Assembly: GCA_000310025.1 (NCBI GenBank)
Contig: FN649727.1
Location: 3,588,528 to 3,652,527, forward strand
Length of the DNA stretch: 64,000 nucleotides
Source: Ectocarpus siliculosus
Lineage: Eukaryota; Sar; Phaeophyceae; Ectocarpales; Ectocarpaceae
Direction of reading: 5' to 3'
Below the pieces are notes generated by a model. The model ran no database searches. It had not been told where the DNA came from and worked only from the letters and a program-made list of their open reading frames with translations. Below, piece by piece: positions 10,738 through 22,600 of the stretch. The number at the start of each line of letters is the position of its first letter. Positions within the stretch are counted from its first letter, which is position 1. A program made the position numbers and the translations under genes.

Positions 10738-13700
10738 ATGTCCCTCTGTCCCCGTACCCACGTCACGAAACATGCACAGGCGTCGCCAACGCCAACTTTT
10801 CCCCGATCTCCGCTGACCTCGCCAACGATGGGGTTCTCTTCTCCCGCACAACCAAGAACAGCGGCATCACTGCAGAACACTGCAACAACCATGGACGACA
10901 GCGAGCGAAAGAAAGGGTCCCCAGAGAGAAGCTCTCCATGGGCAAACCTCTCCTCGTCGCGCAAACGACCACGCGCTTTCTCCGCCTGGGCGCCATCGTC
11001 GTCCCTGTCTCCGGCGCAGCGGCAGCGAGAAGAAGATTCGACGGTGATTGATCTAACGGAAGAAGCCGGTCACCACCGACACCAAGACGACCAACTCCAC
11101 CAGAAGGGCGAGGAAGGAGGCATCACGGGGGAAGGTCGGTCACCGCGACCACTACACCCGACTGCGAAACCACCTTGCGGGATGCCACCAGGGCGAACCG
11201 TCCACAATAATGATCAGCCCCATCGCGCACCATTTGCTGAGGCGCGAGCAGCTGGCGGCCCCTCTGCGATTTCTCCTCCTTCTACGTGTCTACGGCAGCT
11301 TCCGCCGATTGTGACGTCCCCAACGGCGATGATACCGACTGGTGGGTCAATGTCGTCATTGGCAACACTTCCCACGGCATCAGCGGCGGCGGAGGCAGCA
11401 GCAGCAGCATCAGCAGCAGCAGCAAGGGTAGCAGCCGACGACACAAGGCCGGAGGGGAATCCTCGGCCATCTCTAAGGTCAACCTACGTTCGACATTTCG
11501 AGGACGCCATGGGCACGGTGATGCACGCGCGGCCAGACTACACCCGTCTTTTTACCGCGGAGGAACGCGACGTGGCACAGAGATTCGAGGGGCTCTCCGA
11601 GCCCAGCAAGACGCTGTACGTCCGTCTGTTTCAGCGGAAGGGCCCGTGGTTCCGAGCAGATGGTATGTTGGCCTACGACGAGGTTGGATCGGGGACGCCT
11701 CTGTGGGTTCGTCGGCGGAATGCCGCCACCACGGCTGATGCTGCTGCTGCCGCTGCCGCTGCCGCTGCCGCTGCCGCTGCCGCTGCCGCTGCCGCTGCTG
11801 CTGCTGCGGGGGGAGATCCCACCCGCAACGCTCACGTCAGCTGCGAACGGCGAGATGAATCGACCGCGTTCGTGCCGCCTCCCACTCCTTTTGCGCCTGT
11901 TTTAGGCGACAGGGCGGTATCCCGTCGCGCCGACAACCAGAGCCCTGCTAGCATGCTCTCAATAAGCGAAGGCCTGGAACTAGAGGGTGTGGCGATACCC
12001 GCTGAGCTACAACGGGACGAAGCCCATCCACCCGAAGGCGTTTGTTCTTCGACAGGATCGCCGCCACAACCGGGAACAATACCGCCGGCAGAAGCACCAG
12101 CGGCAGTAGCGGCAGAGGCGGAAGCAGAGGCAGCAGAGGCTGCAACACTAGCAGCAGTCGCAGAGGCTTCTGTCGCTCTCACGCCACGGGAGCTCACTGT
12201 TCTGCATGGAGAGATACAATCGTCTCTGCAAGAGCTGGTGGAAGCTAGGTTCCTGGGCGCCCTGCCGGACAACGTAGGGCGCACAGGCCCCGGCCTCGAG
12301 GCCGCTCTCGCCGCGGTTGAGTGCTGCATGCGATCGCCCGAGATTAAAACGCTGCTGAAGAGGACGGGGGGGAGTAAGAAGGGCACGCCGACGCGTCCGC
12401 AAGCAGGCAAAGAGTCAGCAAGGGGTTTCCAGCCGGCGCGCTCAGGTTCGAAAGAATCCAGACGGCAAGGACCAGGGGCCGCCGCTCGGGCGGCGCCGGG
12501 GGCAGCTCGGGGAGGGCGGCGAGAAATGCTGGAAGAACTGCGGCGGAGACTAGCCGGTCAGCAGACCCTGTGGGGTGTCAAGTCCCCGCTTGTGAAGGAG
12601 ATCGAGCGCCTGATCTCGGCCTCCGTGGAGGCGTTGGGAGTTGATACGATCGGGACGAGGTGCAGCGGCGGCGGCAGTAGCGACACCGGTTCTGCTGTTG
12701 TTGGCGCGGGTATGAGGGGAAAGAAACAGCGCTGCCACTGGTTGGTGACTGTGGCTGGCGGCCCCCAGCTAGTCTTCAAGCGAGCGCTGCGGTTGATGTA
12801 CCTGACTTGCAATACGGGGGCTCTGAGCAGCGGACGGGTTGGGGCGGCGTCCGTTCGCGGTGCGGGAATCACGGGGGCCTTGTCGTCTTGGTCTCCAGGC
12901 CTCTCCGCGGCGTTCGGCAAAACGAGGTGCGGTACCGCGCAGACAGCGGCCTAACTGGAAGCCGCCAAGCTCGTGTTTGCTCGTTTGCGTGGTTGCCATC
13001 CCCAGGGTTTTCGTCATGGTAGTTGGACATCTCGATCTGTCCACTGATGGGTTCGAAGTGCCTCTCATTGACTGTGTTCTGCCGCGTCTTCGTCGAAGAG
13101 CTTGTCCGTGTTGAGCATGAATCCGCACAGACGCAGGCTATCCTGGAAATGAAGCCAACATATTTTAACCTGGTAGGACAAGAGATAGAATGAATCATTG
13201 CATGGCACTGCCGCTAGAGAATGTGCTCGATCGTCTACCCTTCACCTTCCTGCCCGCCACCACCACCCCGCGTCCCCTGCCGTCTTCAATCAAGGTACGC
13301 GTCCTACGTGTGTAACCCGCAAGCAAGAGCCTTCCAGCAGAGAGATGACTTCTTGAGGTGGGAAGCAGCAGTAGAGCTGCGGTGCGCTCTGGACAGAGCC
13401 ATGGAGGAAATTTCTCGAGGGCGCCAGGCAGGACCAGCGGCGCTCGCTACTGCACGGGTGGCAGACGGTGCGGAAAGTGAGGAGGGAGAGGGGGAGGAGA
13501 AGGAGGAGGAGGAAAACGGGAGTTCGGCCGGAAAAAGATCGTGGCCGGAGGTTTTGGTTCTGGATAGCGACGGGGAGCTTGAAAACGTCGAGGAGTCGTT
13601 TGCTTTCCGGAGGGAAGAATCGGGCAGCCTGAACGCTAAACTCGAGCGCATTAAAAAGAAAGAGGGCCGACAAGGGGTCCAAGCAGCGGAGGACGAAGGG

Positions 13701-16700
13701 GAGGAGGAGGCGGAGATGATTCGGCCTGCAGTGAGCGAGCTGGAAGACATGATCGCCCAGTTTTTTTCGGAAGGTGACGACGAGGGGCGCACTGGTCGTA
13801 CCGCTGCCGCCGCTGTAACTACCGCTGTCACTACCGCTGCCGCCACCACCACCACAGATCCTTCAAATGCGGTGGCAGTGGCGATATCCTTCGCGTGCTC
13901 ACGGTGCCTGCACGCCCATCTCGGGAGTCCGGCCGTCACTTTGGGTTCGCAGGTCTCGTCATCCTCGTCCGGTTTTTCCGGTGCCAAGAATGGCGTCGGA
14001 GGAGGGGTGGAGGAAGATGACAAGTTGTTGCGGTTACTGAGGGCGCGGTGCGGCCTGAACAAGGCCCCAGAGGCTTGGACTCGCCCCGTCAGGGAGATAA
14101 CACCAGAGGAGGTGGGTCAGAAGGGGACAGATTACGCGGGTCGTGCGGAGCGTCCGCGTCAGCAACAGCAAGAAGATGGAAAATGTGGGCCGGCGTTGCT
14201 AACGCATCCCAGCGAGTTACGACACCACGAGAACGAATCGGAATTGAAACTGGTCTCCGTGACGGCAGGGGGGGTTGCTTCTGGAGGAGACCCCACGTCA
14301 GATTTCGCTCCGGTAGGAGAGCAGATGGGCGCAGCTACGGGAAGCGGTACTGAGGAGGGGAAGGGGGACGTAGTTGGCAGCAACAACGAGGTGCCGGAGT
14401 TCTTGCTACAGCTCGAAGCGGGTTGGGTCTTGGCTTCGGCGGTGTGGGAAGGAGTGGCGCTTCTAGAAAGAGCGAGGGACTACGAGAACGCCGTCGAGCT
14501 GTTGACCCAGCTGCTGGCAACGAGGTGCGGTCAGTTTCTGTATTATACTCTTTGTCGGTGTGGCAACCCCCAACGCGCGATGCAGCGTGCACAGCAGCGT
14601 CACCGCTGCTCGACGTTTTTTTGGTGTTAGGCATGTCCTACAACGGGATGTACGCCAACTCATCAGCAGCCATGAGCATGCGGTGCCTGGTGCTATTTCA
14701 TGTTCGAAAGTTTGTTGTCGTGTAGGGAAAGTATGGAAACTCATCTAGTGTACAACTAGGAGTAAAAACAAACAGTCGATTAGCTTCTTGTCCTTGGCGA
14801 TTACAGAACACAGGGTACCGGGTAGAGGTCAGGGCTGACTTCACTGTGAAGGTGACAACGACAACGACGACGATGCTTCGTAACAACGCCCACGGTGGAA
14901 ACTGCTTGTCCACTCCACCGCCCAAGCAAGTAGCTTGTCTCGTCGGTCGTAGGCCATAATTGTCATCCCGCATGCCTGCATGCCGTCGTCCATATTCACC
15001 CGGCGCAGGTACACGCCTCACCGACGAGGGCGTTGGTGGAACCGCCTGTCGCTCGACCTCGCACACGCCAAGCGCCTGCCGTGCGCGCTTTGGGCCTCTC
15101 AGGAGGGCCTGAAGGACCCTCAGGTTCGCGGGGGCGATCGCCTGGCTCTGGAAAAGAGGGCTTCCATGCTGTCCACGAGGTGCCGTAACTGTTGCCGCCT
15201 GTTCACTTTTGGCCCGCGCGGGTTTCATGTGAATCACCTCTACTTATCCCACCCTTTGATGTCGACCTGCATGTTCGGAGTGTAGCGAAATTCCCGCCCC
15301 AAGTTTGTTGCAGTCACGACCTCTCACTGTGCCCTTTGGCTCCTCTCTGTCTGGCTCGCTGTCTGTGTTTCGCTCTGTCTCTCTCTCTGTCTCTGTCTGT
15401 CTCTCTCTCTGCCCCTCTCTCTCTGTCTGCCTCTCTCTCTGTCTCTCTCTCTGCCTCCCCCCCCCCCCTCTCTCTCTCTCTCTCTGTGTCCGGTTTCATG
15501 TCACTTCTAAAAGAGCCTTCAACAAGAAGGTGGCCACCAGCTCAAAGACCGCTGACTCCCAGCTGCCCCCTCCCGCGCTCCTGGTCCCGGACCTGTCGTC
15601 TGTGAAGTCACCCATACGACAAACTCCTGCAGAACGAGTGATCGGGTACAGATCCGGTGGCGATAGCAGCGGTGGCAACGACGGTGGTGTTAGCAGCGAT
15701 GACGACCAGGATGAGGTGTTTGAGAATCCAGCCGTCGAGCGAGCGCGGGTCCGAGCCCAGAAGAAGAAAAAAAAGGAGCGACAGAGGCGACGACAACAGC
15801 AGCAGCAGCGCCCAGCTCTTGGCAGTGGCCGTGACAGCAGTGGCGGCAATAACAGCAGCAGCTGTAAGCACACGGAAAAGGAAACAGCGTCTGTGAAGGC
15901 GGATCCTTCCACAAGGTCGAGCAATGGCGAGAGTGGTGACGTGTTCGCACTACACAAAAAAAGCGGCGGCGGTAGTTCTCAAGCAACCGTCGGCGCCGGT
16001 GGTGGCACCGGCGGTGGTGGAGGACGCGTTGCGAAGAAGGCGGATCCAGAGGCCGCACCGGAGGCAACAGCCACTGATGCTGCAGCAGACGCAGCAGTGG
16101 CGCGTGCCCTCAGATGCGAAGGCGTGGCTGAGCTGTCGCAGGTGCCGAACCTCTTTGACGATGAGAGCATTGCGGGAGTGGTTTTAGCGGCGACGGCAGC
16201 CTCGGAGGTGACAAATGCTATCGCGGACGGGGTAGAAAACGACGGGCGAGTGGGCGTCCCGGAGATGAGCATTACGGGGAGGCGGCTTAACCGGGAGGTA
16301 CGGACCGGGTTTGTCTCTGTGCTGTTCGGCGAGGTATTCCACCGTGCCGCATGTATGGTGGTAGCGTCGTCGGCATTCATCGCGCGCTCAGGATGGAAGC
16401 CCTCACCCGCCGCCCCACGTGTTGCGCCGGAATAGTTAGCATTTGCTCCCTCTAGCAAGATCAGAGCACAGCACGCGCCTCCTACTGGTTCTCGTCTCTG
16501 TTTATGCCCCCCTTTATTTCCCCGTCCAACCAACGACCGCCCCGCCCCACCTCCCGAATCCGCGGGCTGTCTTGTATGCATTTCCGGGTACAAATGTCCC
16601 CCTTTCTTTTCACGACAGATCGGCGCGAAGAGCCGGTTTGTGGGATACGGCGATGGCGCGGCGTGTACGGTGGAGGCCCTGGTGCTACAGCACCTGTCGC

Positions 16701-19619
16701 AGCGGGAGGAAGGGAGCTGGGCGGGCTGGCACTGCGAGGGGTCGCCGCTGCGTTCGCTGTGGGCGCTGTTGATGTGGGACGTGATTTTCAGTCCGGGTGT
16801 TGCCGACGTCTTCCAGGTAGCATCTCGCGGAAAAAACCTTGTGCTGTGGTTGAGACTGTCGCAATGGTGAAGGCGCCAGCGAGCGTCGGTTTGTTTTCCA
16901 ATCTCTGTGCTCTCGTCGAACCTGCCAAGCCCGCACGTTGGTTGGTCACCAGCGAGAGGACTTTTGCGCCTTGATGGTGCTACACAAAGGGGGGTAGGGG
17001 TGATGCGGTGGCACACGCCCTCTTCGCCCCCTCTTCTTGCTGTTGTTGATGCCTAGCCAGATGCCAGGGATTGAGTTTCGAGCAGTGATCGATGCCCGAA
17101 GCTTCAAAATGCACTGTCTGGGACAATAACGCGTTTTTTCCGTCTTTCGCGTGCCCATTCCGCCCCACCACCACCCTGCTGTCACGGCGGCTTCTCTATC
17201 CTTGTCATTCCTATGGCACCGCCCACCCGCCTTCCCGTCCGCGCGTGCAAACAGACGCCTTTCCAAGACGCCCCCCTCGACCTGGACTTCTGCCCTCTCT
17301 TCTACCTCAACCGGCGGACAGCCGTGGACACACGCCTGGCAGAACTCCGGGCCGCTTCTGCTGCCGAGTTGGTCGCTCTGGTGGGAGATGCCTGGCTAGC
17401 CAACGCCGGCACGGTGTGCCGTGGCCTTAACTGGGACAGGTCGTCCGTGCGTCACCTTCAGGTGCTGCTGGTTTGCGGCATTTTTCGATCACGCGGCCGG
17501 GCTTGGCGTAGCGTTCTTCGCTCTGCTGCCGGAGCCTGTAGTGGGCGTTCGTGCTGTAGGCGTGGTTTCTTGTTTGGTTATCCTCTCTCATTATCACCTC
17601 TCTCGCGTAAAGCACCCCCCACGGGACATAGGCCTTCGAGAACGTCGACGAAGACATAGGACGGTAGACGACGAAGACGACAAGTTCAAATGTGATTGCG
17701 GCTTCGAATGCGAAGACCGTGTTCATGTAGTCGCGGAATGTCCGTTGTACGAAGAGGAGAGGGAAGTGTACATGACTGAGCTGGGGAAAATACAAGGGAG
17801 GTACAGGGAGATGTTTGAGACATGGAATAGAGAGGAGAGGACGGTAGCTGTACCGGGGAGTACGAAGTGGTTTGAATAGGCGGGAAGGGATATCGTTAGG
17901 ATAGACAAACTAGGGAAGACATTTTTGAGCCACCTTTGGCAAAGTAGGAAGGAACGATTGGCCATCGGTGATCGGTTCTGCGGGAACAATGCTCCGTCCT
18001 CTCGAGGGTGCGTGGTCAATGGTCTAACCGCTAAGGCATGCAAAACATAAGAGTACGCCCCCCCACGCCGTGTTTCGTCGCGGTTTCCGTTGTTTATTCC
18101 CACCTCCTCAGGCGATAGCGGCGGGGCTCGGGGGGCCTGCGATGGCCGCAATTTTAGCCGCCCTTTGCCTGAACCACAAGCACTTCGGGGGCGGTTTGCC
18201 GGACCTGCTTTTGATGCGAGCGGTGCGGACGGACACGAACGCCGCCGCTGTAGCCGCTGCCGGCGAAGGCCGAGACGGCAAAATCGCGAAGGGAAAGGCG
18301 GCGGCGGAGGCGGCACCCCCCGCTTTTGAAGCCGAGTCGGAAGTGTCGACGGTGCGTTTCTCCGGGGTGAGGTACACAGGCTAACGGTCATGCTGCCTTG
18401 TTGTGTGCTTTGTGTTGTCGGCGTCTCAAGTTGCCACTACGGTCGGTGAGCGCGCGAAGATCTTCCCCGCTCTGTATCTCTCGCGGCCATCTCGCAATAT
18501 TCGACGAGGCAGTCCGCGGTTGATGAACATTCCGCCACGAACCATCGTCCACCGCGGAGGCAGAGAGAAGGGCCAAGTGGACTGCTGCTGCCGGAATTCC
18601 CCGTTTGCGCAGCCCCAACCCGACGACAACTGAGATCGAAGCCGGGAGACCACAAAAGTTTCTCGGCACGAAAACTGCTGTCCAGCTTGTGCTTATCAAC
18701 TCCTTCCCTTGCCTGCTTTCTGGCGTGCAGCACGCCAAGTCTCTCGCCCGACCGCCTGTCTCCTTAAAGAAACGATCCGCCTTCACGATTCCTCGTGCCT
18801 GCCGTTTTTGCCGCTACGCCATCGACCAACCCACCCACCTCGAGAACATGACAAATTGACTGGGGTGCCTTGCTTGCTCACTCGATCGCTTGGCTTGCTT
18901 GTGCGTGCTGCTGGTTGCCCCATGTTACATACGGGTCTACGCGCCCATCTGCCGTGCGCCTGACTTTCTGGCTCCACTATCTGACCACGCGGCAACGACA
19001 CGGCAGCCGGCGGCGTTTGTTTCCTGGCTCGGGATCGACTCGGAGGTTGCGTTCGATGTCGACGGAGGAGATGAACGGCCGCCGCCGCCTCCTACCGACG
19101 GGGGCAATGGAAAGAGAGGCAAAGGAGTTCCCATGAGACCGCCCCCGCCGCCGTTCAAGGCAGCTGACATGGCAGGCTTGCGGCTGGAGACTTGGTTGCT
19201 GGAAGTAAGTCGATTGTGCACTCTCGGTGTGGTTGTTGTCTAGATGCTTCGGTTGGTAGACGACACCGCTCACCACACATGATTTCCTCACGTCGTATGG
19301 CATTCTCTCGCACCCATGTAATCTGCTCTCTCGCGCACACTCTTTCTCTGCTCGCTGTGTGCGCTCCACCGCCAACAATCAAAACCAATTTTAAGACTCG
19401 GAAATCGCTCCTATGTGCCGCGTCGCTGCGTAGGTCAAGGGCCCCAGCGACCGATTGTCCGACCGGCAGACGGCTTGGCTGCGCATCTTGGACCGGGGCC
19501 GCGCCCTCGTGGGGGTGTGCCACGTTACCGAAGGTGCCGGTGGCAGCCACGTCGCGACGGCTACGACCACGACCAACGCCATCAAGACCAAGAAATTTAA
19601 ACGTGAAATACGGGGTTAG
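10738..19619 (+). CDS. FAN1: FAN1 (Fanconi-associated nuclease 1), VRR-NUC endonuclease
   Basis: Nine exons rejoin exactly: 10738-12926, 13295-14524, 15009-15179, 15514-16297, 16619-16816, 17255-17461, 18112-18366, 19007-19204 (its 5' edge is the least certain border) and 19434-19619 (stop TAG). The product is 1805 aa, against about 1,000 in human. Order: Ser/Pro/Ala-rich N-terminus, SAP-type block near 290 (TLYVRLFQRKGPW), helical/TPR region near 1095-1200 (LLERARDYENAVELL; RRGRWWNRLSLDLAH; VRGGDRLAL), and a C-terminal VRR-NUC domain from about 1455. Expected catalytic residues are present: Glu in HCEGSPLRSLWALLMWDVIF, Asp1624 in GGGLPDLLLM, and Glu1744/Lys1746 in LLEVKGPSDRLSD, split across the last intron. 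Family role: 5' flap and interstrand-crosslink nuclease in the nucleus. I see no UBZ zinc finger. Extra length comes from low-complexity insertions. ATGs at 10828 and 10891 are alternative starts. Confidence 0.95.
11739..11812 (+). repeat. GCT/GCC trinucleotide repeat coding poly-alanine in FAN1
   Basis: About 24 consecutive alanine codons, mostly alternating GCC and GCT, code a poly-Ala tract near residues 334-358, just after the SAP-type block. The mixed codons suggest an older, partly stabilised repeat. Confidence 0.9.
15350..15487 (+). repeat. CT-rich microsatellite in FAN1 intron 3
   Basis: TCTCTCTG/TCTGTCTC units fill about 140 bp of the 334-bp intron, ending about 26 bp before the acceptor that opens exon 4 at 15514. 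Its position makes it the likely polypyrimidine tract of that intron. Confidence 0.9.
17610..18060 (+). mobile_element. 3' fragment of a LINE-type (non-LTR) retrotransposon in a FAN1 intron
   Basis: Inside the 17462-18111 intron an open frame ends at 17879 with CDCGFECEDRVHVVAECPLY followed by a charged helical tail. A CxC...H...C cluster followed by Pro-Leu/Tyr and an acidic/basic helix is typical of the segment after the reverse transcriptase domain in non-LTR elements. The same frame continues past the stop with LGKTFLSHLWQSRKERLAIG. No RT domain is present, so this is a 5'-truncated dead copy, as usual for LINEs. Target-site duplications and a poly-A tail were not found. Confidence 0.6.
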
Positions 19620-22600
19620 TCCATGGAAACGTCGGGCGCAAACCACACTAGATTGGGACGTGAAAAACGGGAACTAGCTGCGTTGTTCGTAGGCTTTGCT
19701 GTTTTTGGGTACAGGAGGATTTCGCTGCCACACGGTCGAGGGGTGGTGTGTAACATTGTTCTTTTTCTAGCAGTGTAGAACAGATGAAAAAGCTAGGCGC
19801 TCTGGACGACAACTTCCCGGAAAACGTAGACCTATGTCTGCGTTGTAGATAGGATAGTAAAGTAGCGAACAAGCTGTTGGCCTTTGGTTTATTGACGGCC
19901 TTTTCTCGAGACGGCGTGCGTAATTCTCGTTCACCGAAGGGAATAGTGTGCTTGTCTCGAAAGAGTACGCTGCTTTCGTTCTGTAGTTTTGCTGTTGTTT
20001 GCTTGGGTTTCTCGGCCTTGATGCGTATCGTGCGGGTAGGTGACGAACTTGTCGCCCTGTGGACGAAGCTCCTGAGCCGGTCGCTTTCCACGATGTCTTC
20101 CTGACATTGCAGCGCCTACCGTAACCCCTCTAGGTGGTCAAGTCTAAAACGATTGCCCCGTGTGGGGTAGCTTCAAGCAACACGTAGCGGCTTGGGTGTA
20201 GTGCGAAATTCCAGCGAGGCACCTTGCACGTAATAGATAGCGATTGTTCGTCTTGAGGAAAGGGCGGCTGAACCCTTCTCATGATACGCCGTTAAGAGGA
20301 TCCTATTCTGTGTGACCCTGGCTCGGAGCTAGGACGAATGGTAGATAGAAACTGCGAGCGGCGGTTGAAAAATGGTTTGGCGACAACAAAAAATCGTTGA
20401 CAGTGGTCACTTTATGCGATACGGAAGGCGTCCAGCAATGTTGTTCTGGTTTCGGTTTCTGTTGCGCCGAAAAAACAACGCAAACAAAAATGCTCACTTG
20501 GCCTTCATCGCGGAGAGCACCCGTGCAAAACCTGAGCACGCGCTAAAGCATCACGCCATACATGTTTCTCCCTGCCGCCCGCCCTCACTCCATCAGCTAC
20601 CAAACACATTCGTCGCTCCCTGACTTTTGCACGGCACAGTGTCTTTTGCGGCTTTCCAAAAGCGCAAGACCTTTCCTTACACTTCGATCAACAAGCCGAT
20701 TCTAGTTCTGTAAAATACTAAAAAGAAACAGTCTACAAGGTTAACTGACACATAGACACTTGGATTCCTGCACACCGTCGATCGTCGGCTGTATCCCCCC
20801 CCCCCCTCCCATCTTTGGGTTCACCGCTAATAAAAGTTAGTCTGTGGTGTCCTCAGGGTCCTCCTCCAAACGATACCTACTAAAATTGATTCGTAAAAAT
20901 CAAGAGGAACATCACCACAGCATAGGATAGGTAAATATTGAGCTCACAACACCGACCTCTCCAATCAACGAAATAGGTTCGACTGATGAGACCAATACGC
21001 AGGAGGCTAAGAAACATGTAGAGGCAAAATGCTATCGTCCCAGGTTCATTTCCCCCCGTCCTTCTCCCCTTCGCTATCGACGGCACCCTCTATATCGGTA
21101 TTCCGCCTCCTCTGCACCTCCCTCGTTGAACCGCCCGCGAATGGCGACATCGTTCACAAGGCAAAACGGTGCGTGCGCGCTCGTCACGACAAGAGAAAGT
21201 TGGTCCACAACCGTTTCTGCCTTTTGCTCCCCGCCCGGAACACGGAAGACCAGCCTACCGAAGGGCAAGGAGGAACCACTTTTGAGAGATTTGCTGCCTG
21301 TACCATGAAAACTACTGCTGCCGCCTGCTGCGTCACAAGCAGACGTTGCATCCTTGCCGCCGCCGGCGACGGAGGGCCTGCATCAATTCCGGGAAGGCCG
21401 AGGAGAGTCACCAATGGCATGTGACGAGGGAGTTGCAAAACTAATGGGGGGTAATGCCTGTAGGCGGGGAATGGGACTGGGACTCGGTTCATGTGATACG
21501 GTTCAGCGCTCGGTTCATGTGATACGGAAGAACGAAAGCGGTGGCGTCTTATGAAACGAAGTGGTGGGGTGCTTCGAGTTTATGTTGCGGCATTGTCTGT
21601 TTTCAAGGAACAACGAAGCGGTCGTCCCTTGCCTACAAACTGCTCACTCGTCTGCCAGGTCTCCTACTCTTTAGCTCGCTCGCCCAAACGCTTCACCTTC
21701 GCTGCTCTCTGACTAGCTCCAACAACTTGCTTTCTTTCCCTCGATCTCCTCTCAATGATCTCGTGCCTTGATCATCGCCGCCGCTTCCCTCGGCTCTGCC
21801 ACTTCCACTGCTGCCGCTTCCGCTGCTGCTGAACCTTTGTCTTGTGCTGCAGTTAATTTGACCGAGCTGCACGCGAGCCATGTCCACCCCTTCACATGCA
21901 ACCATCACCTGTGTACAGCCGAAGCGCTACGTTAGTGCCAGCGTAGTTCCGTACATCAATACGCAAGCTCGCCGTCCTGCAGTAGTACGTGGCTGACGCG
22001 TCCTCCCTCCCTGTTGGGTTCGCCTTGCGCGTCTCAAAGGCGGCAAAATACGAAGGAATACCTTTGGATATTTTCATACAAGTACGGAGTAGGACCGGCC
22101 TGCGAATTACCTCGTACACCGCCACCGGTCTCCGTAACCGAATCGTTAGAGTCTGTGGGAATAGCCCAGTGGAAAGCCAGAAGGACGCAAGTACTCCGTC
22201 TACAGCGGCGCCTGGGGGATGCGACGGATCTACGCCCGTGCTAGTCGCTTCTCTGTGAAAAAAGAGGCAAGGATCGAGAAGTACACGGTGTTGTTAAGGT
22301 TGCTAGCGAGCCAATGCGGGTAAGCTGGACTCGTGGAATATTGATAATCATCCGTTAACAATTGAGAGAAACACACGTTGCATGCATTTAAAAATACCAG
22401 GGAGTGTGTGTGTCCTTAAAGAGGATTTTTCTCGTCAACATCATATGCTATGGCCGTGCGTGGTAGGGCGTCTTGAGAAAAGAGCGCGGAGCGGCCATCT
22501 GATTTATCCAAAGGCCAGTCTTGCACGACCGCCCAATGACCGCGTCGGACGATAGCAGGAGAGATTCCAAGTACATACAGTACGGTGCGCTGCTACGTGC

